The notes below the pieces were generated by a model. That model was not told the DNA's origin. It was given only the letters and a program-made list of their open reading frames with translations, and did not search any database. Source: Clostridia bacterium (lineage in GTDB: Bacteria; Bacillota; Clostridia; Oscillospirales; Acutalibacteraceae). Taken from it: DNA of 64,000 nt. The DNA lies in contig JAFXBF010000021.1 in NCBI GenBank assembly GCA_017516745.1, positions 27,953 through 91,952 of the forward strand, in the 5' to 3' direction. The position numbers and the translations under genes are program-made. This document shows positions 34,935 through 42,715 of this stretch, piece by piece (the stretch's first letter is position 1; each line of letters starts with the position of its first letter).

Positions 34935-35653
34935 ATGCTGTTTACAGTATCCAGAATAACTTTTATAAGTGTGATATCAAGCTCATCGAAACTTTCGCAG
35001 ATAATATTTTTTTTCGTAAATGTTCGCAGCCACGTTGCGGCAGCAGCAAAGCGTCCGTAATCGTTGGATAGATGATATCCGTCACGGCAAAGTGTAAGAC
35101 CGCCGTTTTTATAGTCAAATTCTTTTGTTGTACGAAGCTGTTGAATTACATCGCCCGTGGGTATGATTTTGGCTCCGATATTGTTTGCTGCTTTTTGAGC
35201 AGTTTCCCTAATGCAGTTATACATTTTTATTTGGTCTTTGTCATAATTTAAAAATCCTGAGTGCTCTGTGTCGATTTCATAAGCCCACGTCTGGTGGTAA
35301 TAAATTTCTGCCTGCGATTGGGTTTGTTTTATGTATTGTGCAAGGTTAGTCAGATACGGTTGAGTGCTGTCAAAAATGCCGCTCAGATTGCTTACCTGCT
35401 GTAGAGTGATAATGTCCCATTTATCCGAATTCAATGCTTGAGCAATGCTAATGACCTCTTCAGCCTCGTTACCGTTTATTTCCATATCATAGCAAACGTT
35501 GTTTTCTTCTGTGTTTTTCCAATGCGTTTCAAGGTCGCAGCCTCCGATAAACAGGTTGACGGTTTTCATTTCAATTCCGTTAATCTGTGCAAGTCTGTAC
35601 AAAAATCTGTGCGCATCGGTTGAAAAGCTGTTGCCGATGGAAAGTATTTTCAT
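34931..35653 (-). CDS. DUF4886 (SGNH-hydrolase-like) protein
   Basis: 240 residues. The first strand-loop ILSIGNSFSTDAHRFLYRLA carries the GNS(F/Y)S motif of DUF4886, which resembles block I of SGNH esterases. GGCDLETHW, ITLQQVS and a late DGYHLSNDYGRF, with Asp and His placed like an SGNH catalytic pair, support a hydrolase fold. No signal peptide, so cytoplasmic. Substrate unknown; deacylation of a sugar is a reasonable guess only. It overlaps the upstream small membrane protein gene by four bases (ATGA). Confidence 0.78.
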   Translation of the reverse strand: MKILSIGNSFSTDAHRFLYRLAQINGIEMKTVNLFIGGCDLETHWKNTEENNVCYDMEINGNEAEEVISIAQALNSDKWDIITLQQVSNLSGIFDSTQPYLTNLAQYIKQTQSQAEIYYHQTWAYEIDTEHSGFLNYDKDQIKMYNCIRETAQKAANNIGAKIIPTGDVIQQLRTTKEFDYKNGGLTLCRDGYHLSNDYGRFAAAATWLRTFTKKNIICESFDELDITLIKVILDTVNSI

Positions 35654-35946
35654 TTTTCGTTTCTCCTGTCAAGTTTTCTGTTCCTGAAGTAGAGGATAAG
35701 GTCTGCTGTGACCATTATTAAATTCAAAAAATAGAAGAACAAAACATACCATTTTGTTGAAATATCAGCCATATATGCTTCGTTCAGAAATTTTGAGGCT
35801 ATTCCTGCTATGTAGCCGAATATAATCAGACAAAGAAACCAAAGACTTTTTCCCTTTGCGGTGCGTGCTTTGTATGATTTGAAAACGTTGAACGGCCACG
35901 AAGCACCGAAACAGATTATCATTAAAACCTCAAGTATTTCAGCCAT
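35650..35946 (-). CDS. three-helix PQ-loop/SemiSWEET-like membrane protein
   Basis: 98 residues with three hydrophobic segments (about 3-17, 33-52 and 66-86). ASWPFNVFKSYKARTAKGKS precedes the second helix, in the place where PQ-loop proteins carry their Pro-Gln motif (here Pro-Phe). Size and topology fit a SemiSWEET half-transporter, which dimerises for sugar movement, but the match is loose. It is translationally coupled to the DUF4886 gene (overlap of four bases), suggesting transport and processing of one small molecule. Confidence 0.5.
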   Translation of the reverse strand: MAEILEVLMIICFGASWPFNVFKSYKARTAKGKSLWFLCLIIFGYIAGIASKFLNEAYMADISTKWYVLFFYFLNLIMVTADLILYFRNRKLDRRNEK

Positions 35947-36103
35947 GGTTGTACTCCTTAAAATAATGTTACATCTATAAAATAAGACAAATTCAGTCGG
36001 TTATCAAGTCTTTTTACGGCAAAATTGAAAAAAATATTGCTTTTTTACAAAAAATATTATATCATTTATACAATTGCAAACCAATACTTATAAGGAGGAA
36101 AAT

Positions 36104-37498
36104 ATGTTAAACATTCTTACTGTACTGCTTTTTCTGGCAGTACCGGCGCTGATGATTTTCCTGTGCGTAAAATTCAAGGTGCTGAACAAGCTCGGCATAG
36201 TTCTGCTTTGCTACATAGTCGGCATGGTTATCGGTAACCTCGGTATGCTGCCGCATTCCTTTACAACGCCGTCGGTAACAAATGTCAGCGTTTCTGTTGC
36301 TGAACAAGCAGGGGATGCTGTTGACGTTGATATTCTCGGTGCTGACGGTGCAGTTGTTGAAACCGTTACACTCAACGCCGAAAACGGCTGGAAACAGACG
36401 GTGAAGCTTCCCTACGAGGATGCCGATAAAAACGCAATCAGCTATACTGCGTCAAATGAAAACGCCGTGCTTACCGCTTCGGCAGGGGACAGTACACTCA
36501 GCCTTCTGCAAAGTATAACAATCTGTCTTGCTTTACCGCTTGTTCTGTTTTCACTTGATATCCGCAAATTCTTCAAGGTTGCCAAAAAAGGTATGCTTTG
36601 TATGCTCCTTGCAGGTGTATCGGTTGTTCTTGTTACTATGGTGCTTCACCTCATTTTCCGTACTTCAACCGAAAACTCTGCACAGTATGCCGCAGGTGCG
36701 GTTGCGGTCTATACGGGCGGTACGGTTAACTTCGGTTCAATCCGTAATGCAATTGGTATTTCAAATAATGACTATATTGTATTCAATACATACGATTCCG
36801 TTGTTTCTGTTATCTATATTTTCTTCCTTTCCACAATCGGCAGAAAGTTCTTCCTTAAGGTTTTCAGAATGAGACCTTTTGAGCAGAACAGCTCCGCTTC
36901 CGGTGCTATCGACAGCACAACAATAGACGAGTCCGTTTACACATACAAGGAGATACTTTACAAGAAGAATATCCCCGGTCTGTTGGCGGCTTTCGGTCTT
37001 TCTGCTGTGATTTTCGGTATTTCCTATGCGCTTAATATGCTTGTTTCAACTTTTAATCCAAGCCTTGGTATGACGGTTATGATGCTGTCAATCACAACAC
37101 TTGGCATTGCGTTCTCATTTGTCAAGAAAATCCGTGAAATACGCAAAACATTCCAGCTTGGTATGTACATCATCTATGCTTTCTGCTTCTCTGTTGCCGC
37201 AAGTGCAGATTTCAAAGCCTTGCTCAATTTCAGTCTTCCTATATTCTGCTATGTCTGCGTAACAATTGTTATAGGCCTGTTTGTGCATGCCTTATTGAGC
37301 AAACTCTTTAAAATTGATGTCGATACAATGATTATCACATCGGTTTCTGCTGTTTGCTCTCCGCCTTTTGTTCCTGCTGTTGCAGCTTCGCTCAACAACA
37401 ACGCAATTCTCGTTTCGGGTCTTGCAACGGGTGTTGTAGGTTACGCAGTAGGCAATTACCTCGGAAACGCAATTTATTTCTTGTACAGTATGATTTAA
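36104..37498 (+). CDS. DUF819-like membrane transporter with inserted Cna_B-like domain
   Basis: 464 residues from ATG at 36104 (AAGGAGG five bases upstream). Two N-terminal hydrophobic segments (about 2-22 and 29-49) are followed by a soluble stretch at 57-130. That stretch reads like one Cna_B/SpaA repeat: VDVDILGADGAVVETVTLNA, then NGWKQTVKLPYEDADKNAIS and YTAS. From residue 133 about ten membrane segments follow in DUF819 (YjcL-like) style, including AAGAVAVYTGGTVNFGSIRN and SPPFVPAVAASLNNN near the end. The beta domain should lie in the first extracytoplasmic loop. The gene is 19 bases ahead of a PLP lyase-like gene. Substrate unknown. Confidence 0.72.
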   Translation: MLNILTVLLFLAVPALMIFLCVKFKVLNKLGIVLLCYIVGMVIGNLGMLPHSFTTPSVTNVSVSVAEQAGDAVDVDILGADGAVVETVTLNAENGWKQTVKLPYEDADKNAISYTASNENAVLTASAGDSTLSLLQSITICLALPLVLFSLDIRKFFKVAKKGMLCMLLAGVSVVLVTMVLHLIFRTSTENSAQYAAGAVAVYTGGTVNFGSIRNAIGISNNDYIVFNTYDSVVSVIYIFFLSTIGRKFFLKVFRMRPFEQNSSASGAIDSTTIDESVYTYKEILYKKNIPGLLAAFGLSAVIFGISYALNMLVSTFNPSLGMTVMMLSITTLGIAFSFVKKIREIRKTFQLGMYIIYAFCFSVAASADFKALLNFSLPIFCYVCVTIVIGLFVHALLSKLFKIDVDTMIITSVSAVCSPPFVPAVAASLNNNAILVSGLATGVVGYAVGNYLGNAIYFLYSMI

Positions 37499-37517
37499 AA
37501 ATAAAAGGAGAATTGAT

Positions 37518-39053
37518 ATGAAAACTATTCCCGAATACGGCCGCCCCTATGATGAAGTGCTCAAGGCACTTGACGAATACGGTATGGACGACCCCGATTA
37601 CAAGGACAAAAAAACCTGGAGTCTTGTTTATTATAAGGATGCGGATTATACCCATTTCCTTGCAGAGGCTTACGAAAAGTATATGTCTGCAAATGGCCTT
37701 AACCCCACAGCCTTCAAGAGCCTTAAGCGCTTTGAAAACGATATCGTTGCATTTACTGCCGAGCTTCTTCACGCCGGTGAGCAGGCTGCAGGCTGTGTAA
37801 CCTCCTGCGGTACGGAAAGCTGTATGCTTGCCGTCAAGACCTACCGTGACCTCGCAAGAAAAGAAAAGGGCATCAAAAAGCCTGAAATGATTGTTTGCGA
37901 AACAGCTCACGTTGCCTGGTTCAAGGGCGCAGAGTATTTCGGTGTCAAGGTTCACACAGTGCCCGTTGATAAGGATTGGAAAATTGATATCAATGCCGTA
38001 AAGCGTAAAATTAACAAGAACACAATTATGCTTCTCGGTGCAGCACCCGAGTATCCCCACGGTATCATTGACGATATCTGTGCACTCGGTGCACTCGGTG
38101 TCAAGCACAACATTCCCGTTCACGTTGATGCCTGTGTCGGCGGTTATCTGCTTCCCTTTATGGTGCAGGCTGGTGCAGACCTTCCGCCCTTTGATTTTCT
38201 TGTCCCCGGTGTTACATCCATGTCGGCAGATATTCATAAGTATGGCTTTGCTTCAAAGGGTTGCAGCTGTATTATCTATAAGAATCTTGATTTGTTCAAG
38301 TATCAGTGCTTTGTTCATCCCAACTGGCCGGGCGGACTTTTCGCTTCTCCGGCTTTCCTTGGTACTCGTCCGGGCGGTGCTTATGCGGCAGCCTGGGCAG
38401 CTATTCAGGCTAACGGCAGACAGGGCTATATTGAAATGGCAAAGCAGACTATGGCTAATGCAGACCGTATCCGTGAAGGTATAAGAAGCTTTGAAGAGCT
38501 TGAAATCATCGGTGACCCCAAGTGCAGCCTTGTTGCTTACCGTTCAAAAGACCCGTATAATGTCAACATTTTTGCAGTCGGTGATATTATGCAGGAAAAG
38601 GGCTGGCATATTGACAGACTTATTCATCCCGACGGTCTCCACGCTATGATTACCTGCTCACACGACGATGCTATTGACCGCTATTTTGCTGACCTTCGTG
38701 AGGCTGTTGATGCTGTTAAGGGTAAGCCCGAGCTTGCTCTTAAGGGTGAGGCGGCAACATATTCAACAGTCGGTCACATTCCGTTCCTCGGTATGGTTCG
38801 TTCTTCGGTTCTCAATATATTCTCCCAGTCTTATGAGGTTTCCAAGGGACTTATAGATATGTCGGATTCAAGCCAGGTTACAGGCGGCGGTATTTTAGAC
38901 AAGATTACAAACAAACTTGTTATGGCTGACCTTAAAAAGCCCGGTAGTGTTAAGAAATTGGTTAACGGTGCAAAAGCAGCAGGTGTTGTCGGCGCTTCTG
39001 CGGCGGCAGTAGGTGCAGCAGTTGCAATTGCAAAGAAAAATATTAAGAAATAA
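37518..39053 (+). CDS. PLP-dependent sphingosine-1-phosphate-lyase-like enzyme
   Basis: 511 residues of fold-type I group II decarboxylases. The sequence contains SCGTESCMLAVKTYRD (phosphate loop), VHVDACVGGYLLPF (PLP aspartate) and SADIHKYGFASKG with Lys241 as the Schiff-base lysine. GGLFASPAFLGTRPGG is close to the sphinganine-1-phosphate aldolase subfamily rather than glutamate or tyrosine decarboxylases. The C-terminus adds an alanine/glycine-rich hydrophobic tail (about 480-505) ahead of KKNIKK, possibly a membrane anchor. It shares an operon with the DUF819-like transporter. Cleavage of a long-chain base phosphate or related amino alcohol phosphate is inferred. Confidence 0.75.
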   Translation: MKTIPEYGRPYDEVLKALDEYGMDDPDYKDKKTWSLVYYKDADYTHFLAEAYEKYMSANGLNPTAFKSLKRFENDIVAFTAELLHAGEQAAGCVTSCGTESCMLAVKTYRDLARKEKGIKKPEMIVCETAHVAWFKGAEYFGVKVHTVPVDKDWKIDINAVKRKINKNTIMLLGAAPEYPHGIIDDICALGALGVKHNIPVHVDACVGGYLLPFMVQAGADLPPFDFLVPGVTSMSADIHKYGFASKGCSCIIYKNLDLFKYQCFVHPNWPGGLFASPAFLGTRPGGAYAAAWAAIQANGRQGYIEMAKQTMANADRIREGIRSFEELEIIGDPKCSLVAYRSKDPYNVNIFAVGDIMQEKGWHIDRLIHPDGLHAMITCSHDDAIDRYFADLREAVDAVKGKPELALKGEAATYSTVGHIPFLGMVRSSVLNIFSQSYEVSKGLIDMSDSSQVTGGGILDKITNKLVMADLKKPGSVKKLVNGAKAAGVVGASAAAVGAAVAIAKKNIKK

Positions 39054-39066
39054 GTTTTGAACTGTC

Positions 39067-39102
39067 TGAGCCTTTCGTTTTTCGGAAGGCTCAAATTTTT
39101 TT
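39067..39102 (+). terminator. terminator of the DUF819/lyase operon
   Basis: TGAGCCTTTCG (39067-39077), a T5 loop and CGGAAGGCTCA (39083-39093), followed by AATTTTTTT. Confidence 0.85.
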
Positions 39103-39174
39103 ATTTTACTTGAAATTTTATAAACATTGGTGTAAAATATTTTTCAAAATTTATTCAGCAAAGAAGTGTTTTTT

Positions 39175-40203
39175 ATGTCAATGATTTTTGAAAGAAAGCT
39201 CCCGATTCCCAAGGAAGTAAAGGAGCAGTATCCGCTGTCTGCCGAGCTTGAAAAGGTCGTAACTAAAAGAGCAGAGGAGATAAGCGATATATTTACAGGC
39301 AAAAGTGACAGACTTGCGCTTATCATCGGTCCCTGCTCTGCGGACAATGAAGACAGCGTAATTGATTATATTTCTCGTCTTCGTACCGTTCAGGAAAAGG
39401 TAAGCGATAAAATTCTTATTATCCCGAGAATTTATACAAATAAGCCCCGTACAACCGGCGACGGGTATAAGGGTATGCTTCATCAGCCCAACCCCAACGA
39501 AAAACCCGATATGTACAAGGGTATAGTCGCAATCCGTGAGCTTCACATGAGGGCGCTCAACGAAACGGGATTCTCCTGCGCAGACGAAATGCTTTACCCA
39601 GAGAATTACAGATATCTCAGCGATATTTTAGGTTATGTTGCAATCGGTGCACGTTCCGTTGAAAATCAGCAGCACAGGCTTGTTTCAAGCGGTATTTCCG
39701 TACCTGTCGGTATGAAAAACCCCACAAGCGGCGATATTTCGGTTATGATGAATTCAATTACTGCCGCACAGCATAAGCACACCTTTATTTACCGTGGCTG
39801 GGAAGTTCATTCCGAGGGTAATCCGCTTTCGCACGCAATTTTACGTGGTTATGTTAATAAACACGGTCAGTCAATGCCCAACTATCATTATGAAGATTTG
39901 GTACACCTTGCCGAGATTTACGCAAACAGCGGCCTTGAAAACCCCGGCGTAATTGTTGATACAAACCACGCAAATTCGGGTAAGAAATATCTGGAACAGA
40001 TAAGAATTACCAAGGAAGTGCTTCATTCCTGCCGCCACGATTCATCTGTCAAGAAACTTGTCAAGGGCTTTATGATTGAAAGCTATATCGAGGACGGAGC
40101 ACAGAAGATAGGGGAGTGCATTTACGGTAAATCCATTACCGACCCCTGCCTCGGCTGGGAAAAAACCGAAAAGCTTATTTACGATATAGCAGATTTGCTT
40201 TAA
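39175..40203 (+). CDS. 3-deoxy-7-phosphoheptulonate synthase, AroF/G/H type
   Basis: 342 residues. It condenses phosphoenolpyruvate and erythrose 4-phosphate, the entry step of aromatic amino acid synthesis. Type I-alpha marks are LALIIGPCSADN, IPRIYTNKPRTTGDGYKGM, AIGARSVENQQHR, PVGMKNPTSGD and VDTNHANSGKK. The N-terminal extension that carries feedback sites in AroG is partly present. The start at 39175 fits AAGAAG upstream; an in-frame GTG at 39166 is less well placed. No other shikimate gene and no leader peptide or T-box is seen. Which aromatic amino acid inhibits it cannot be told. Confidence 0.93.
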   Translation: MSMIFERKLPIPKEVKEQYPLSAELEKVVTKRAEEISDIFTGKSDRLALIIGPCSADNEDSVIDYISRLRTVQEKVSDKILIIPRIYTNKPRTTGDGYKGMLHQPNPNEKPDMYKGIVAIRELHMRALNETGFSCADEMLYPENYRYLSDILGYVAIGARSVENQQHRLVSSGISVPVGMKNPTSGDISVMMNSITAAQHKHTFIYRGWEVHSEGNPLSHAILRGYVNKHGQSMPNYHYEDLVHLAEIYANSGLENPGVIVDTNHANSGKKYLEQIRITKEVLHSCRHDSSVKKLVKGFMIESYIEDGAQKIGECIYGKSITDPCLGWEKTEKLIYDIADLL

Positions 40204-40369
40204 AAGACATTTTTACTATTTAATTTTTTGTTACATGATTTAGGAATTTTAAAAAATTTTTTTTAATTATTTCTTAATTTTTCTGTATATAGTTGATTGT
40301 TATTTGAATAAATGATATTCTCTTTTTGAGGATCTTTCCTTAATCTATTAAACTTAAAGGATGAATGTT

Positions 40370-41623
40370 ATGAAAAAGGTAAAACGCATATTTGCTGTTA
40401 TCCTGTCAGTTTTACTATTGGCGACCGCCTTTTCGCTGAATGCATTTGCTGCCACACTTGTTGATACAATTGACTTAACGGTTGATGTAGAGCCGGGAAT
40501 GATGATGGAAAATTATGAAGAATATATTACCATCAATACTGCCGGTGTTTCATTTGCAGAAGAGGCACAGGTTTTTGTTTCAGAGGTTTATGAAGACGAA
40601 TATTATTGGCCTTATAACAATTATTTTGAGCCGGGCTGTGTTTATGAAATTATGATCATACTCGACGTTACAGACGGTTATGTTTTTGCAGAGAGAGAAT
40701 CTTTGTTTGAATCCGTTACTGTAAACGGAGAGGAAGTGTATTTCGAAGCTTACATAAGCGAAACGGAAATTGAAAAAAATCTTTATGCTGTTTATGCAAC
40801 CGTTGGAACGGAAGGCTCAATATCGGATATTGAGCTTACAGTAGCTCCTGTTGCAGGATATATGATTTCTGATTATTATCGTTATGTTCATATAGACAGT
40901 CTTGGAGTTGTGTTCGAGGAGACACTTGACAACGGTGTTATAGTAACCGATGCGCAGGGTGGAGATCCTTTTGATTACTTCGTTGAGGAAGAATATGTGC
41001 TCGAAATCTGCCTTACTCCCGCATGGGGCTGTGAGTTTACAAAGGACGATGCAGGTAATATTCAACTCGGTAATGTAACCGTAAACGGAGAAGCTGTTGA
41101 ATACACTTCACATATTGAAGATAACAGAGGCTATATTGAATATGTTACATTAAAAGTCAACGTAACGCCTCAGGAAAAAACACCAATTACGGTTATTGAA
41201 TTATCTTTTGAGCAAGACCTCAAGGGTTATGCGGTTGAAGATTATGAAGAGTATATAACAATTGAAACTCCCGGTGTTAGTTTTGATGTTTACGACCCGT
41301 TTGCTGTATGGGCATATGATTCGGATTATGAAGAGATTTATACTTTCGATGGTGGTGACCACTACTGTCTTTGCATGAGCTTTATAACTGAGGATGGCTA
41401 TTTCTTTGATCCTGACGGAGTAGTTGTTTCGATAAATGGTGAAGAATACGCCTATGTTGATTACTACACCTACGAAACAGAAGATGGTATTAGTGTTGAA
41501 TGTATTTATACCGAATATGAAACCGCTTTTGTAGGAACAACATTTGATTCAATTATAGCCTGGTTCAGAAGCATTTTTGAATTTATCGGAAATATTCTTT
41601 TTGGCTGGATATTCCAATTATAA
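40370..41623 (+). CDS. exported protein with three acidic internal repeats
   Basis: 417 residues from ATG at 40370, nine bases after AAAGG; the ATG at 40361 abuts it. A clear signal peptide (KKVKRIFAVILSVLLLATAF, cleavage after NAFA) is followed by three related units of roughly 120 residues. Each opens with an IxLxxxxxxGxxxxxYxxYIxI(N/E)(T/S)xGVxF pattern (starting about residues 31, 146 and 265), and each contains a VNGE-type strand. Units are rich in Glu, Asp and Tyr. The C-terminus is an amphipathic hydrophobic stretch (DSIIAWFRSIFEFIGNILFG) without LPxTG. Probably surface-retained; function not recognised. Confidence 0.7.
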   Translation: MKKVKRIFAVILSVLLLATAFSLNAFAATLVDTIDLTVDVEPGMMMENYEEYITINTAGVSFAEEAQVFVSEVYEDEYYWPYNNYFEPGCVYEIMIILDVTDGYVFAERESLFESVTVNGEEVYFEAYISETEIEKNLYAVYATVGTEGSISDIELTVAPVAGYMISDYYRYVHIDSLGVVFEETLDNGVIVTDAQGGDPFDYFVEEEYVLEICLTPAWGCEFTKDDAGNIQLGNVTVNGEAVEYTSHIEDNRGYIEYVTLKVNVTPQEKTPITVIELSFEQDLKGYAVEDYEEYITIETPGVSFDVYDPFAVWAYDSDYEEIYTFDGGDHYCLCMSFITEDGYFFDPDGVVVSINGEEYAYVDYYTYETEDGISVECIYTEYETAFVGTTFDSIIAWFRSIFEFIGNILFGWIFQL

Positions 41624-41642
41624 GATTAATACTGTATTAAAA

Positions 41643-41673
41643 AAGGCACGGCAGTTCAAAACCGCCGTGCCTT
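41643..41673 (-). terminator. terminator of rhaD, possibly bidirectional
   Basis: AAGGCACGGC (41643-41652) pairs with GCCGTGCCTT (41664-41673). The T6 run lies on the minus strand, so it mainly ends the rhaD transcript. Confidence 0.75.
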
Positions 41674-41693
41674 GGTAATTATTCAGTTTAATA

Positions 41694-42509
41694 TTACAGA
41701 TTAAGAAAATCCTTGCGGTACTTTACGCCGAAGAACTCTGCAAGCTCAACCATTTCGCTGTCCTTGATTGTGTTTACTCTGGGCATATGTGCTGTGAGCA
41801 TATAAATCTGTGCAGCCTTTTCAACTGTTTCAATAAGGCCGAAGGTCTCGTCCATAGTCTTGCCTGCGCCGTAGATGCCGTGCATACCCCATACAACAAG
41901 GCGGAATTCTTCCATCTTCTTTGCTGTTGCTTCGCCGATTTCGTTTGTACCGCAAAGCATCCAGGGGAGTACGCCAACTCCGTCGGGGAATACAACAATA
42001 CACTCGGTGCACATTTCCCAAAGGGTATGTGTGAACTTCTTTTCGTCAAGCTCGTGTATGTAGTTCATTGCAAGTGTGTTTGTGGGGTGTGAGTGCATAA
42101 CAACTCTGTTTTCGGGGTCAACCTTAAGTCTTGCCATGTGGCTCATAAGGTGAGCAGGAAGCTCACTCGTGAACTTGCCGCCGTCTGCATAGCCCCAAAG
42201 AAGCTCTGCTGTTGTGCCGTCAGCAGCAATACGGATAATACCGAGATTGTTTTCAGGGTCATCCATAACATTCTTGAAGTATTTGCCCGTACCGGTGACA
42301 ATGAAAATCTTACCGATAAGGTCAGTTGCGTCAAAACCGGTAGGAATTGTGCGGATTACTTTATTAAGGTCGAGATATTCTGCAACATCTTCGGTTTCCA
42401 GCATATAGCTGATGTTGCCGCCGTTACGCTCATCCCAGCCGAGGCGGTACATATTTGCAGTTGTTGCCTGCATTTCCTTGACAAATTTTGCGGTTAAAAT
42501 ATCCTTCAT
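41694..42509 (-). CDS. rhaD: rhamnulose-1-phosphate aldolase
   Basis: 271 residues, class II aldolase/adducin fold, closely similar to E. coli RhaD: GWDERNGGNISYML, SELPAHLMSH, VVMHSHPTN, ECIVVFPDGVGVLPWM. Glu116 is the catalytic acid equivalent, and His139, His141 and His210 are the zinc ligands, each at a small constant offset from the E. coli positions. It splits L-rhamnulose 1-phosphate into dihydroxyacetone phosphate and L-lactaldehyde. GGGAG nine bases upstream supports the start. Other rha genes are not in the window; the lactaldehyde product could feed the FucO-like enzyme at 6796. Confidence 0.93.
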   Translation of the reverse strand: MKDILTAKFVKEMQATTANMYRLGWDERNGGNISYMLETEDVAEYLDLNKVIRTIPTGFDATDLIGKIFIVTGTGKYFKNVMDDPENNLGIIRIAADGTTAELLWGYADGGKFTSELPAHLMSHMARLKVDPENRVVMHSHPTNTLAMNYIHELDEKKFTHTLWEMCTECIVVFPDGVGVLPWMLCGTNEIGEATAKKMEEFRLVVWGMHGIYGAGKTMDETFGLIETVEKAAQIYMLTAHMPRVNTIKDSEMVELAEFFGVKYRKDFLNL

Positions 42510-42546
42510 TTTAAATTTCTCCCGTAATTTATTTTTACAGCAAAAT

Positions 42547-42575
42547 ATTATATCACTTAATTCTTATTCATTCAA
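42547..42575 (-). promoter_or_regulatory. rhaD promoter with overlapping inverted repeat
   Basis: Minus strand: TTGAAT (42570-42575), 17-base spacer, TATAAT (42547-42552). CATTCAA (42569-42575) and TTGAATG (42583-42589) form an inverted repeat with a 7-base gap covering the -35, a plausible operator. Confidence 0.65.
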
Positions 42576-42633
42576 GCGAAATTTGAATGTTTTTGAATCA
42601 ATGCAATTTTTGATTATATATTCACAAATTCTC

Positions 42634-42662
42634 TTTACATCTGTAATATAAAATATTATAAT
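42634..42662 (+). promoter_or_regulatory. promoter of the second YdjC-like gene
   Basis: TTTACA (42634-42639), 17-base spacer, TATAAT (42657-42662), divergent from rhaD. Confidence 0.6.
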
Positions 42663-42715
42663 GTAAATGGTTTATTTTACTTTTGGAAATTTAAACAGGA
42701 AAGGAATTACAAACT

